From Nitrosomonas communis (GTDB lineage: Bacteria > Pseudomonadota > Gammaproteobacteria > Burkholderiales > Nitrosomonadaceae): DNA of 32,856 nt. Both the position numbers and the translations under genes were made by a program. The notes below the pieces were generated by a model. The model did not search any database and was not told the DNA's origin. It was given only the letters and a program-made list of their open reading frames with translations. Each line of letters opens with the position of its first letter. The first letter of the stretch is position 1. The DNA is taken from positions 1 to 32,856 of the forward strand of contig NZ_JAGFJM010000012.1 of NCBI RefSeq assembly GCF_024102715.1, read 5' to 3'. Below are positions 7,966 through 16,808 of this stretch, piece by piece.

Positions 7966-9267
7966 TCAGGAATGAACAATCATCGCAAATTTTTCAAAAT
8001 AATCCGGGAAGGTTTTAGCAACACAGCTCGGATTATTGATGCGTATCGGTACACCGAGAGCTAGCAGTGAGAAACACATCGCCATACGATGATCATCATA
8101 GGTATCGATGACTGCATGGGGAGTGAGCGAGGTGGTGGGTGGGGTAATACGGATAAAATCTTTTCCTTCCTCAACCATGGCCCCAAGCTTACGTAATTCT
8201 TTTGCCATTGCTGAAATGCGATCAGTTTCCTTGACTCGCCAACTTGCGATGTTCCTGAGCGTAGTTGTTCCTTTTGCAAATAGTGCCGTCGTAGCCAATG
8301 TCATGGCTGCATCGGGAATATGATTGCAATCGAGATCAATTGCTTTCAATTGCTGAGTAGAAGCGTTGCAGATGGGTAAAGAGGATTCGATCCAATTTTT
8401 CCCCTTTTTGATATGCGCACCCATTTTTTCTAACGCATCAGCAAACCGGACATCTCCTTGCAAACTTTCTGTACCAACGCCTTCAACGCGTACTGGTCCA
8501 CCGCCGATAGCGCCTGCAGCCAAAAAATAGGAGGCTGAGGAGGCATCGCCTTCAACCATTATTTCGCCTGGACTATGGTAGGCTTGTGGGCCCGGCAATG
8601 TGAAACGCTGCCAATCTTCTTGGATAACTTGAACGCCAAAACGTGCCATTTGTGCCAGTGTAAGTTCAACATATGGTTTTGAAATGAGCGTTCCATTTAC
8701 GTTAATTGTGCTGGTTTTGCCCGTTAATGGCAATGCCATTAAGAGTCCACTGAGAAATTGACTGGAAACATTGCCCTTGATTGCAATTATTTTGTTATGT
8801 ATTTCAGCAGGATTAATCTCTAATGGAGGAAATCCTTCATTATTAAGATAAGTAATGCTTGCATTTAATTGGCGTAAGGCATCAACTAAATCAGCAATAG
8901 GTCGTTCATGCATGCGTGATACGCCAGACAGCCGATAGTGACCGCCCATTACGGCAAGCACGGCGACAAGGGGGCGAAACGCAGTGCCAGCATTACCCAA
9001 AAATAAATCAGCTTGTTTGACTGGGAATTTACCGCTACCACCTTCCACGCTGTAATCATTTTTGCTGATTTGATTGATTTTAATCCCGAGCGTTCCGAGT
9101 GCAGTCAGCATTTGTGTCGTATCATCAGAAATCAGTAGATTCCGAACGAATGTTTTACCGTTTGCTAATGCTGCGAGCAAAAGAATCCGGTTGGAAATGC
9201 TCTTGGAACCAGGAAGTTGAACGATGCCACGTGCAGCCTTAGTAACAGGAAGATCAAGCCAGTCCAT
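7966..9267 (-). CDS. aroA: 3-phosphoshikimate 1-carboxyvinyltransferase (EPSP synthase)
   Basis: The 433-residue enzyme joins PEP to shikimate-3-phosphate in the sixth step of the shikimate pathway to aromatic amino acids. [17 protein letters not shown] (from residue 19) supplies the substrate-binding Lys22, and [10 protein letters not shown] (91-100) is the PEP-site loop. [20 protein letters not shown] and [10 protein letters not shown] contain the acidic catalytic and Arg residues of the C-terminal half. The loop retains the Gly-Thr...Pro arrangement of class I, glyphosate-sensitive enzymes, with Phe in place of the common Met. It is the first gene of the leftward block. No clear ribosome site precedes the ATG, but the N-terminus aligns with the family start. 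Confidence 0.96.
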   Translation of the reverse strand: MDWLDLPVTKAARGIVQLPGSKSISNRILLLAALANGKTFVRNLLISDDTTQMLTALGTLGIKINQISKNDYSVEGGSGKFPVKQADLFLGNAGTAFRPLVAVLAVMGGHYRLSGVSRMHERPIADLVDALRQLNASITYLNNEGFPPLEINPAEIHNKIIAIKGNVSSQFLSGLLMALPLTGKTSTINVNGTLISKPYVELTLAQMARFGVQVIQEDWQRFTLPGPQAYHSPGEIMVEGDASSASYFLAAGAIGGGPVRVEGVGTESLQGDVRFADALEKMGAHIKKGKNWIESSLPICNASTQQLKAIDLDCNHIPDAAMTLATTALFAKGTTTLRNIASWRVKETDRISAMAKELRKLGAMVEEGKDFIRITPPTTSLTPHAVIDTYDDHRMAMCFSLLALGVPIRINNPSCVAKTFPDYFEKFAMIVHS

Positions 9268-9389
9268 AAGTTTCTAGGAAAGTAAATATTTTATATATCT
9301 TCATTTTTTTATGATGAATTTGATTGGCAGAGATAGCTGCAAGATAAGCTAAATGACATCGAGGCAAAACGGAAATTTGCCGTGCCTGC

Positions 9390-9395
9390 TATAAT
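9390..9395 (+). promoter_or_regulatory. Possible -10 element before the small membrane protein gene
   Basis: A consensus TATAAT lies 92 bases before the ATG at 9488, in the divergent spacer between aroA and this gene. No good -35 hexamer sits at the usual spacing, so the promoter call is weak. Confidence 0.25.
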
Positions 9396-9487
9396 GAGCA
9401 ATTTTCTAGAGATACTATACTAGATAAAACTCAAGAGATAAGATTCATTTTAATTAAATTATAACTGATAGATAACGAGGCTGATCC

Positions 9488-9736
9488 ATGGAAGATGATT
9501 CTTTAAATTCATTGCTTATTTCTGTTCTGGCTATTCCATTTGTCATTGCAATACAATTCTGGATAAAAGAGCGTAAAGATCGTCGACGTAACAAAGAGGG
9601 TGAAGAGGAATTCAAGACCACTCGCCAAGCACTCCTTGCTTTTTTGATAGAAGGCATAGCTGTGGTTGGAGGATTGGCTATCCTTATTGTTGCAACAACT
9701 GGCATTGCCAAGTATATTGTCAACACCTATGGTTAA
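9488..9736 (+). CDS. Small two-helix membrane protein, unrecognised
   Basis: An 82-residue protein with a likely membrane segment at about residues 8-25 (LLISVLAIPFVIAIQFWI), a strongly charged cytosolic-type linker (KERKDRRRNKEGEEE), and a second segment at about 53-77 (IEGIAVVGGLAILIVATTGI). An AACGAGG about ten bases before the ATG can serve as ribosome site. The charge pattern and clean hydrophobic segments make it a believable gene. The opposite-strand frame at 9454-9726 is its shadow. I do not recognise a family or role. It stands alone, divergent from aroA and convergent with topB. Confidence 0.7.
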   Translation: MEDDSLNSLLISVLAIPFVIAIQFWIKERKDRRRNKEGEEEFKTTRQALLAFLIEGIAVVGGLAILIVATTGIAKYIVNTYG

Positions 9737-9884
9737 TTGCGGCTCAAAAAAAGTTTTTCAGCGCTAAACTGAGTGGATACTGTGCCTGAAAGAAAATTTC
9801 GTCGCAGTATTCGCTTCTTCATTTTGAGGGATAGCAAAAATAAGAAAAAGGGGTGATGTACCTTATAGCCATACAGCCGGTTTT

Positions 9885-12395
9885 CTATGCCTCCTTTTTC
9901 TTACCCGCAGACAGTAATAGTTTTGATTTTTTTGAATTTGTAGTCTTTTCTTTTGTGACCTTTTGCTCGAATTCGAACTCAATTTTACCTTCTTTTCCGA
10001 TTATCAAATAAGCTGAAAACGGTCGTCCTTTTTTTGAGATAAATTTAGTCAACAGATCAGTTTTGCCTGTTTGCAGCAATTTAACGATTTGTTCTTGTTC
10101 GATAGGTCGGTTGAGAATAATTTTTCCCGTTTTAAAATCACATGTGTGAGTGGCCCCCACTGCTTTTTCACAAACATAATATACGCCGTGCTCATAGACT
10201 GGATTACTGCATTTAGGGCATTTACCAAGAGATTGTTGATTGGAGAAATCGACTGCTTCAGCTTCGTCTGCATCAGCACCACCAAACTCGAATTTCATTT
10301 CGAGCGTGTCAGTAAGTTTGATATTGGCATTAAATAAACGCCCCATTTTGCTGCGGAATCCTTGCAAAGGTCCAATTTCACCTTGTGAAATGAGTGTTTC
10401 CATTTCTTCCACTTCAAATTGACGTCCAGCTAGAATTTTCCATAGTGCGAAATCACACTGCTGACATTGAAATTTTTTATATGTCTCATGTATCACGCCG
10501 CCACATTTAGGACATGGAACCTTGAGTACCGAAAAATCCCCACTGATTGTTTTTCCTCGATGACTTTTCGCTTGCTCAACAATATGCTTCGTCATTTCAG
10601 CAATTTTAGTCATGAATGCATCGCGCTTTAATTGACCTTGTTCGATCTGGCGTAATTTGAATTCCCAATCGCCTGTTAATTCTGGGGAGATCAATTCGGG
10701 TACTTTTAGACCACGCAATAATGTAATGAGCGAAAAAGCTTTGGCGGTGGGATGTAATTCTCGGCCAATACGTTGCAAGTAATTTTCAGATACGAGACCC
10801 TCAATAATGGCTGCACGCGTTGCCGGCGTGCCGAGCCCTTTCGCGCTCATCGCTGCACGTAATTCTTCATCTTCCACCAATTTTCCTGCGCCTTCCATGG
10901 CAGATAAGAGCGTTGATTCATTGAATCTTGCTGGTGGCCGAGTTTGACTGGAAATGATTTTGATTTCTTCAGTGATAACTGGTTTATCGGCATTGATCGC
11001 AGGTAAGACCGTACCATCATCGTCAGTTACTAGTGATTTACCGTAAACAGCTTGCCATCCAGCATTAATCATGACTCTGCCTTCTGTTTTATATGGCTCA
11101 CCTTCGACTCGTGTGATACGGGTTGTTACAAGAAATTCTGCGGCAGGGAAGAAGATTGCTAGGAAACGTTTGGTCACCAAATCATAAAGCTTGGTTTCAG
11201 CCTCATTGAGCTTCTTCGGTTCAAGTAAAGTTGGAATGATGGCGAAGTGATCGGAAATTTTGGTGTTATTAAAAATACGTTTGTTTGGTTTTACCCAATC
11301 AGAATTCAGGATTTGCTTAGCGAACTGGCCATATTGCGTCATCTCGAGTGCATGCAGTGTCTCTTTAACAGTGGCAATGTAATCTTCCGGCAGGGCGCGT
11401 GAATCCGTACGTGGATAGGTTAATACCTTATGTTTCTCGTAGAGTGCTTGCGCAAGACCCAATGTTGTTTTAGCGGAGAAGCCAAAGCGGCTATTGGCAT
11501 CTCGCTGCAAACTTGTAAGATCGTACAACAATGGGCATGTTTCTTTGGCTGGTTTGCTTTCTTCGCTTACTATGCCCGGTTTGCGTTGACATTTGATCTT
11601 GATAGATTCTGCTTTGTCTTGGTCCCATATGCGTTCTGCTCTGGCTTCGCTATTGTCTTTATCTTTTGAAAATTTTTCGTCAAACCATTTTCCCTTGTAG
11701 GGATCCTTATCAGTCGCAAAAATGGCATGTATTTCCCAATAGTCTTTTGGCACAAATTTTTTGATGGCCTCTTCTCGCTCGACAAGTATGGCCAATGTTG
11801 GAGTTTGGACACGTCCAACAGTTGTTTTGTGGAAGCCACCTTCTTGCGAATTAAATGCTGTCATAGCACGTGTACCATTAATCCCAACCAGCCAATCTGA
11901 TTCGGAACGGCTAACGGCAGCTTCTGCCAATGGCTGCACGTCATTATCATCAAGTAGTTTGGAGAAAGCGTCCCGAATAGCGGCGGGTGTCATGGATTGT
12001 AACCATAGGCGTTTAATGGGTTTTTTTGTCCCCGCATGACGGATGATATAGCGAAAAATCAACTCTCCTTCTCGTCCGGCATCACAAGCGTTAATCAGCA
12101 CATCTACATCTTTTCGATTAATTAGCTTTGTCAGCAATTTCAGCCGTGCAGCTGTTTTCTCGATAGGAATAAGATCAAAGTAGGGGGGGATGACGGGTAA
12201 ATGATCAAAACTCCACTTGCCTCGCTTAACCTCGTACTCTTCCGGTACTGTCAGCTCCAGTAAATGACCAATCGCCGATGATAAAACATATTCATCGTTT
12301 TCAAAATAATCAGTTTCCTTAGTGAAATTACCCAATGCGCGGGCAATATCTGCTGCAACGGAAGGCTTCTCGGCGATGATTAATTTTTTGCTCAT
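9885..12395 (-). CDS. topB: DNA topoisomerase III
   Basis: The 836-residue type IA topoisomerase starts with a TOPRIM domain (KLIIAEKPSVAADIARALG, then DAGREGELIF with the Mg-binding acidic residues). The strand-passage core contains VGRVQTPTLAILVERE and the active-site YPRTDSRALP with Tyr327, which matches E. coli Tyr328. GLGTPATRAAIIEGL ends the core. Two zinc-ribbon-like parts follow, CPKCGGVIHETYKKFQCQQC and CPKCSN...CEK...HTC, with a Lys-rich tail. The enzyme decatenates DNA and resolves recombination intermediates by single-strand passage. It is longer than the 653-residue E. coli protein because of the C-terminal zinc modules, as is common in betaproteobacteria. The ATG lacks a visible ribosome site. 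Confidence 0.95.
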   Translation of the reverse strand: MSKKLIIAEKPSVAADIARALGNFTKETDYFENDEYVLSSAIGHLLELTVPEEYEVKRGKWSFDHLPVIPPYFDLIPIEKTAARLKLLTKLINRKDVDVLINACDAGREGELIFRYIIRHAGTKKPIKRLWLQSMTPAAIRDAFSKLLDDNDVQPLAEAAVSRSESDWLVGINGTRAMTAFNSQEGGFHKTTVGRVQTPTLAILVEREEAIKKFVPKDYWEIHAIFATDKDPYKGKWFDEKFSKDKDNSEARAERIWDQDKAESIKIKCQRKPGIVSEESKPAKETCPLLYDLTSLQRDANSRFGFSAKTTLGLAQALYEKHKVLTYPRTDSRALPEDYIATVKETLHALEMTQYGQFAKQILNSDWVKPNKRIFNNTKISDHFAIIPTLLEPKKLNEAETKLYDLVTKRFLAIFFPAAEFLVTTRITRVEGEPYKTEGRVMINAGWQAVYGKSLVTDDDGTVLPAINADKPVITEEIKIISSQTRPPARFNESTLLSAMEGAGKLVEDEELRAAMSAKGLGTPATRAAIIEGLVSENYLQRIGRELHPTAKAFSLITLLRGLKVPELISPELTGDWEFKLRQIEQGQLKRDAFMTKIAEMTKHIVEQAKSHRGKTISGDFSVLKVPCPKCGGVIHETYKKFQCQQCDFALWKILAGRQFEVEEMETLISQGEIGPLQGFRSKMGRLFNANIKLTDTLEMKFEFGGADADEAEAVDFSNQQSLGKCPKCSNPVYEHGVYYVCEKAVGATHTCDFKTGKIILNRPIEQEQIVKLLQTGKTDLLTKFISKKGRPFSAYLIIGKEGKIEFEFEQKVTKEKTTNSKKSKLLLSAGKKKEA

Positions 12396-12558
12396 GGAGT
12401 TTTGACTAGATGACTATTTTTGTCACTTACTGGATTAGGATGCTCAGATTATTGCAGGAAGTCAAAGAATATCTAATGCTCTTTGTTTAAGAGCAAGTAC
12501 TTCCCGGCAGATTAAGTGCTTGTTTAGAACCAATTTTGATATGATGGATTTTCAATAA

Positions 12559-13017
12559 CTAATGCCGATGTCGCGGATTGCTTGCTATGAATAATTTTTC
12601 CAGAACATTGGGGTCAGTTAATTGATTTTGTATCCAAAGATCAAGCAGAACTACAAGCTTAATTTTTTCCAGACTAGAACTATTCCCATTCATTTTGAGA
12701 ACACGATCAATTAATAATTCTCGTTGGAGTGGGTTGAGAATGCCAGCTTGCTCAAGAAAAAGAATAAACCCACGTCCTTCGTTATCAATCATTTCCATTT
12801 CTGAAGGGGTATACCATCGTAGCGAGTCACTTTGGGCAAGTGTGGCTGGATAGTGATCAGTATCACGGGTGGTAAGATCTGATAGCCAATTAAGTGCTTG
12901 ATTAATTTCATCCTCGCCAAAGCCGGCTATGGTTAATTTGTGTGTTAATGTTGCAGAATCTGGGCAACTTCCTCTATCGAAGTAATTTTCAAATACGTAA
13001 ATTAAGATTTCGTACAT
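12559..13017 (-). CDS. smg: Smg family protein (DUF494)
   Basis: The start was set at the ATG at 13015-13017, giving 152 residues beginning MYEILIYVFENYF, which is the usual N-terminus of the family; an upstream ATG at 13044 would add nine atypical residues. AGAGAG lies about nine bases before the chosen start. The protein is acidic and mostly helical (INQALNWLSDL, RGFILFLEQAGILNPLQREL, IDRVLKM). Smg proteins sit next to dprA and topoisomerase genes in many proteobacteria, as here. Their molecular role is not established. It is probably transcribed with dprA, 66 bases upstream, and topB. Confidence 0.9.
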   Translation of the reverse strand: MYEILIYVFENYFDRGSCPDSATLTHKLTIAGFGEDEINQALNWLSDLTTRDTDHYPATLAQSDSLRWYTPSEMEMIDNEGRGFILFLEQAGILNPLQRELLIDRVLKMNGNSSSLEKIKLVVLLDLWIQNQLTDPNVLEKLFIASNPRHRH

Positions 13018-13083
13018 ATAGATGCTCTCTTTCACTGTATGCACATGAGTGGATTTTTTATTATTTAGATTTTATCAATGGCA

Positions 13084-14178
13084 TTAACGAATTCTTTGAT
13101 AGCGTCCGCCAGGCAAACTGGCAATCATTCCATCTAATTCTAACGTCAATAGCATGGCGGATACTGTTTCAGCCGTCAAGCCGCTTCGCGTACAAATGGT
13201 GTCAATGTCAGTCACGTCATAGCCCAAATGAGGCAGTAATATTGAATTCTCATGGAAGTCATTCCCATTGATCGTTTCTTTGGTATTTTCAAAGGTCAAA
13301 GTGGTCTGACAATTAAGTTCATCCAAGATATCTTGGATATTTTCTATTAATTTGGCGCCTTGTTTAATTAATGCATGACAGCCCTTTGACAAAGGTGAAT
13401 GGATGGAGCCGGGGATGGCCATCACATCTCGCCCCTGTTCTAATGCTTGTTTCGCTGTGATGAGTGAGCCGCTGTGGAGAGTTGCCTCAACAATCAGGCA
13501 GCCAAGACTCATACCACTGATAATTCGGTTGCGACGTGGAAAATTTCTCGCCAATGCAGGCATTCCCAATGGGAATTCTGAAATAAGTGCGCCTTCTTTT
13601 GCTAGCAGGTGCGCTAATTCACGGTTTTTTGCAGGATAGACAATATCGAGTCCTGTACCTACCACCGCAACGCTTGCTGCAATACCGCGCAAACCACCTT
13701 GATGGGCAGCGGTATCAATCCCTTGTGCCATACCACTCACAATGCAGAATCCTGCATTACTAGCTGCTTCAGCGAATGCGCTCGCATTGGTCATGCCTTG
13801 CGGTGTGGCATTACGACTGCCCACTATGGCGAGGGCGGGTGTATTGAGAAGCTTGCGTTGTCCCTTCAGATAAAGCAAGGGGGGAGGATCGGCAATATTC
13901 AGCAAGAGCCCAGGGTAATCATGATCTGCCAGTGTAATGATATTGTTAGCAGGATCTTCCAGCCATTTAAGCGCAGTATCGACTTTATTCTTGTCTGCAC
14001 CTTGATTAATGTTAGAGGCAACTTGCTTTTTTACGAATCGCTCAAGTTGATAGGTATCTGCTGAGAGAATTTTCGCGGGACTGCCAAAAGCAACAAGTAA
14101 CTTACGAATAGACTCATCGCCTAAACCGTCAATTAAACAGAGATCTAGCCAGGATTCAACATCTGGCGAAACTTTCAT
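13084..14178 (-). CDS. dprA: DNA-processing protein DprA
   Basis: The 364-residue product has an N-terminal helical domain (about 1-85). An extended Rossmann-like domain follows, with AIVGSRNATPQG (117-128), SGMAQGIDTAAH (about 145-156), VVGTGLDIVYPAKN, NFPRRNRIISGMSLG and GREVMAIPGS-like GRDVMAIPGS. A C-terminal winged-helix module (DVTDIDTICTRSGLTAETVS) completes it. DprA binds incoming single-stranded DNA during transformation and loads RecA onto it. It is found even in bacteria not known to be competent. The domain order and length are normal. Neighbours smg and topB follow downstream. No good ribosome site precedes the ATG. Confidence 0.95.
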   Translation of the reverse strand: MKVSPDVESWLDLCLIDGLGDESIRKLLVAFGSPAKILSADTYQLERFVKKQVASNINQGADKNKVDTALKWLEDPANNIITLADHDYPGLLLNIADPPPLLYLKGQRKLLNTPALAIVGSRNATPQGMTNASAFAEAASNAGFCIVSGMAQGIDTAAHQGGLRGIAASVAVVGTGLDIVYPAKNRELAHLLAKEGALISEFPLGMPALARNFPRRNRIISGMSLGCLIVEATLHSGSLITAKQALEQGRDVMAIPGSIHSPLSKGCHALIKQGAKLIENIQDILDELNCQTTLTFENTKETINGNDFHENSILLPHLGYDVTDIDTICTRSGLTAETVSAMLLTLELDGMIASLPGGRYQRIR

Positions 14179-14319
14179 GATAAAGAAAAATGCTTATTGT
14201 AAATATAAAAAGGAGCATTAGTGCAATCGCTTGAGGGAAAAGGCTATTTGCATAATACATCTGTCGGTAATTTCAATTCGATTTTGATGTGAGCAATTTT
14301 AGCTTTGTATCGAGTTTAA

Positions 14320-15162
14320 TCAGGGTGCTTGTACTGCATCCAATACTTTGATTGCTTGAGAACTTTGCGTGACTAATGCATAAGATACTTTATCAAATAC
14401 CCGGAAAACAAACACTAAGCCGATGCGCTCATCGGGTAGTGCAACGACTTCCCCTTTAGGTGATTTTACTTCACTTTTTCGATAAATGGCGAGGACGTGA
14501 CCTTCTTTTAAGCCGGCCTGCATACCTTTGTTGAGCGTGATGATAGCATTTTCACCGATCTCGGTGACACCACCATAAACCGAGATAATACGTCCCTTGA
14601 TGGCAAAATCAGGTGCTTGTGGTACATAATCTGAAAATGTATCGGCAGAGGAACGAATCAAACGATCGCCACTTAATATCTCTTGAACGGAATGTGTCAC
14701 TTTTACAGTGCTGATCGGGGCATAATTTTTTGCTTCAACATCGCCCAAATAAACCGACTCATAACCGAGGATGCGATTATTGTCATCCGGGTCCATCAAT
14801 GCCTTGCCCGCACGAAAAACCTGCCATGAAGCACCTTTGTCAGCTGGTAAATCGCGCACATAGATAGTGTCTCCCACGCTTAATATTACCCGGTTGTCAC
14901 TGGAACCCAATATAACAGGTGCTTTATCAAGGGCATCCTTTTCAATAATCAATGGCTGACTCAGGAAAGGTTTAATCTTGTTAACCGGAATAGTTGGGAT
15001 GGCGGGCATGCCTAATTTTTCTATGCGCATTTTAGGAAACAATTTTATCGTTGCTTTTTGATCGGGCCCATTATGGCGCAGCTCAATTTCTGCTGCTTTT
15101 GCAGTGATACCAGAAAATGCGTTGGTAAGTAAAATCGCAGCTATAATAATCAACATGTGCAT
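14320..15162 (-). CDS. Envelope protein of the dprA-linked LysM family, lacking its LysM domain
   Basis: A 280-residue exported protein with an N-terminal hydrophobic signal (MHMLIIIAAILLTNAFSGI) and a probable cleavage site near AKAAE. The remainder, from KLFPKMRIEKL through PTIPVNKIKPFLSQPLI, RILGYESVYLGDVEA and GRIISVYGGVTEIGENAIIT, matches the C-terminal region of betaproteobacterial proteins annotated as LysM peptidoglycan-binding proteins beside dprA and def. In those relatives a LysM module (VVxGDTLWxI...) lies between signal and this region; here it is missing. The 120 bases upstream to def are too few to hide it by frameshift. The gene diverges from def. The function is unknown, and the loss suggests it no longer binds peptidoglycan in the usual way. 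Confidence 0.8.
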   Translation of the reverse strand: MHMLIIIAAILLTNAFSGITAKAAEIELRHNGPDQKATIKLFPKMRIEKLGMPAIPTIPVNKIKPFLSQPLIIEKDALDKAPVILGSSDNRVILSVGDTIYVRDLPADKGASWQVFRAGKALMDPDDNNRILGYESVYLGDVEAKNYAPISTVKVTHSVQEILSGDRLIRSSADTFSDYVPQAPDFAIKGRIISVYGGVTEIGENAIITLNKGMQAGLKEGHVLAIYRKSEVKSPKGEVVALPDERIGLVFVFRVFDKVSYALVTQSSQAIKVLDAVQAP

Positions 15163-15282
15163 AGAGTTAAGCTCTAATATATTAGATATCTTCGTTTGAA
15201 AGTGATTCTTTGAGATTGGAATTACTCTCCAAATTTTACGTCTAACAGCAGAATCTGTTGAATCGAATTACGCTAGTTTGCT

Positions 15283-15789
15283 ATGACAATTCTGAAAATA
15301 TTACAATATCCGGATGAACGGTTGCATAAGGTTGCCGCTCCCATATCAGTCGTTACCGATGAAATTCGTCTGCTGGCTCAAGATATGGCAGAAACGATGT
15401 ATACCGCAAACGGCATTGGTTTGGCGGCAACTCAGGTGGATGCCCATCAACGTCTCATTGTTATTGATGTTTCTGACACCCGTGATCAGCTTCATGTATT
15501 TATTAATCCGGAAATTATTGCGGTGAAGGGAGAATCTGATTACCAGGAAGGGTGTCTGTCAGTACCGGGCATTTTTGAAAAAATAAAACGGGCTGAAAAT
15601 ATAACAATCAGAGCAACAGGACTGGATGGTAATCTGTTCGAACTGGATGCTGATGGATTATTTGCAGTATGTATCCAACACGAAATGGATCATTTGATGG
15701 GTAGAGTATTTATAGAGTACTTGTCACAACTCAAACAATCACGGATTCGATCAAAGTTAAAAAAGCGACAGCGCGATGTCAAGCCCTAG
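15283..15789 (+). CDS. def: Peptide deformylase
   Basis: The 168-residue metalloenzyme removes the formyl group from the N-terminus of nascent proteins. The three family motifs are intact: GIGLAATQV, EGCLSVPG with metal ligand Cys91, and QHEMDHLMG with His133 and His137 as ligands and Glu134 as catalytic base. The length matches the E. coli enzyme. It starts the rightward block with fmt, the enzyme that adds the same formyl group, a conserved bacterial pairing. The ATG has no clear ribosome site, but MTILKILQYPDERL is the expected N-terminus. Confidence 0.97.
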   Translation: MTILKILQYPDERLHKVAAPISVVTDEIRLLAQDMAETMYTANGIGLAATQVDAHQRLIVIDVSDTRDQLHVFINPEIIAVKGESDYQEGCLSVPGIFEKIKRAENITIRATGLDGNLFELDADGLFAVCIQHEMDHLMGRVFIEYLSQLKQSRIRSKLKKRQRDVKP

Positions 15790-15851
15790 TTTGTTTTATT
15801 TTGGCTAAATCTTTTCCTTTAAGAAGAACATGTGTTGATCTTAAGTTTTCC

Positions 15852-16808
15852 ATGAGAATTATTTTTGCTGGCACCCCAGTTTTTGCAGCAAGAGCATTGA
15901 CTTCTTTGCTAAGCGCCGGGTATCAGATTGTATTAGTGTTGACCCAGCCCGATCGTCCGGCAGGGCGTGGGATGAAAACCCAAGTAAGTGAAGTGAAAAA
16001 AGTTGCGCAAGCATATGATGTTCCCTTGTTGCAGCCGCTAACATTAAAACCAGAAGCTATTCATGCGCAGCTAAAGGCGTTTGGTGCAGATGTAATGGTA
16101 GTTGCAGCTTATGGGTTAATACTACCGGAAGCAGTGCTAAAAATTCCGCGTTATGGCTGCTTGAACATTCATGCTTCTCTATTGCCTCGCTGGCGAGGTG
16201 CGGCGCCTATTCAACGAGCTATATTGGCCGGTGACCAGAAAACCGGTATTACTATCATGCAAATGGATGAAGGGCTTGATACCGGCGCTATGCTGCTGCA
16301 GCATGCTATTCCTATTGACCCTGTTGAGACTGCGCAAACTCTGCACGATAAGCTTGCTAACTTAGGCGCGCAGAGTATTATCGAGTCGCTGGAATTATTG
16401 CGGCTTGGTAAATTAACTGCAACCCCTCAGGATGATGCACAGGCATGCTACGCAGCTAAAATACAAAAAAAAGAAGCAGAAATTGACTGGCAATTGGATG
16501 CAGACCAGATTGACCGAAGTATCCGGGCATTGAATCCTTATCCAGGCGCTTATACGTATCTTGAGGGCAATATATTGAAGATATGGCAAGCAAGGGTTGC
16601 AAAAAGTGATTCTGGCGCAGCAGGAGAAATCATTGCGGCTGGGAGCGATGGTATCATCGTAAGTTGTGGAAAAGGTGCGCTGATTTTAGAGACTGTGCAA
16701 AAATCAGGTGGAAGAAAAATGCTTGTTGCAGAATTTCTGGCAGGACATTCCTTGCAGCCAGGTCAGTTTTTCTCCGCAGTGATGTCTGCTGGTCTGCTAA
16801 ATGAATAA
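15852..16808 (+). CDS. fmt: Methionyl-tRNA formyltransferase
   Basis: The start was placed at the ATG at 15852, giving 318 residues beginning MRIIFAGTPVFAARAL, the normal N-terminus; a TTG at 15801 would add 17 atypical residues. The enzyme formylates Met-tRNAfMet using 10-formyl-THF. The hydrolase-like N-domain has LNIHASLLPRWRGAAPIQRA with the catalytic Asn105 and His107, and MDEGLDTG with Asp143. The C-terminal domain (from about 205) begins YAAKIQKKEAEIDW and has RALNPYPGAYT. It overlaps rsmB by eight bases and follows def by 62, so one transcript is likely. Confidence 0.96.
   Translation: MRIIFAGTPVFAARALTSLLSAGYQIVLVLTQPDRPAGRGMKTQVSEVKKVAQAYDVPLLQPLTLKPEAIHAQLKAFGADVMVVAAYGLILPEAVLKIPRYGCLNIHASLLPRWRGAAPIQRAILAGDQKTGITIMQMDEGLDTGAMLLQHAIPIDPVETAQTLHDKLANLGAQSIIESLELLRLGKLTATPQDDAQACYAAKIQKKEAEIDWQLDADQIDRSIRALNPYPGAYTYLEGNILKIWQARVAKSDSGAAGEIIAAGSDGIIVSCGKGALILETVQKSGGRKMLVAEFLAGHSLQPGQFFSAVMSAGLLNE

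Noticed and set aside
12477-12495. Hairpin TGCTCTT/AAGAGCA between smg and topB as terminator
   Set aside because: The stem is only seven base pairs and has no T-tract on either strand, so termination is not supported.
13699-14064. 121-residue opposite-strand frame inside dprA
   Set aside because: It is a shadow of the conserved DprA Rossmann region, with no domain or start signal of its own.
15801-15851. Extended TTG start for fmt
   Set aside because: The extra 17 residues are not family-like, while ATG at 15852 gives the standard MRIIFAGTP start.
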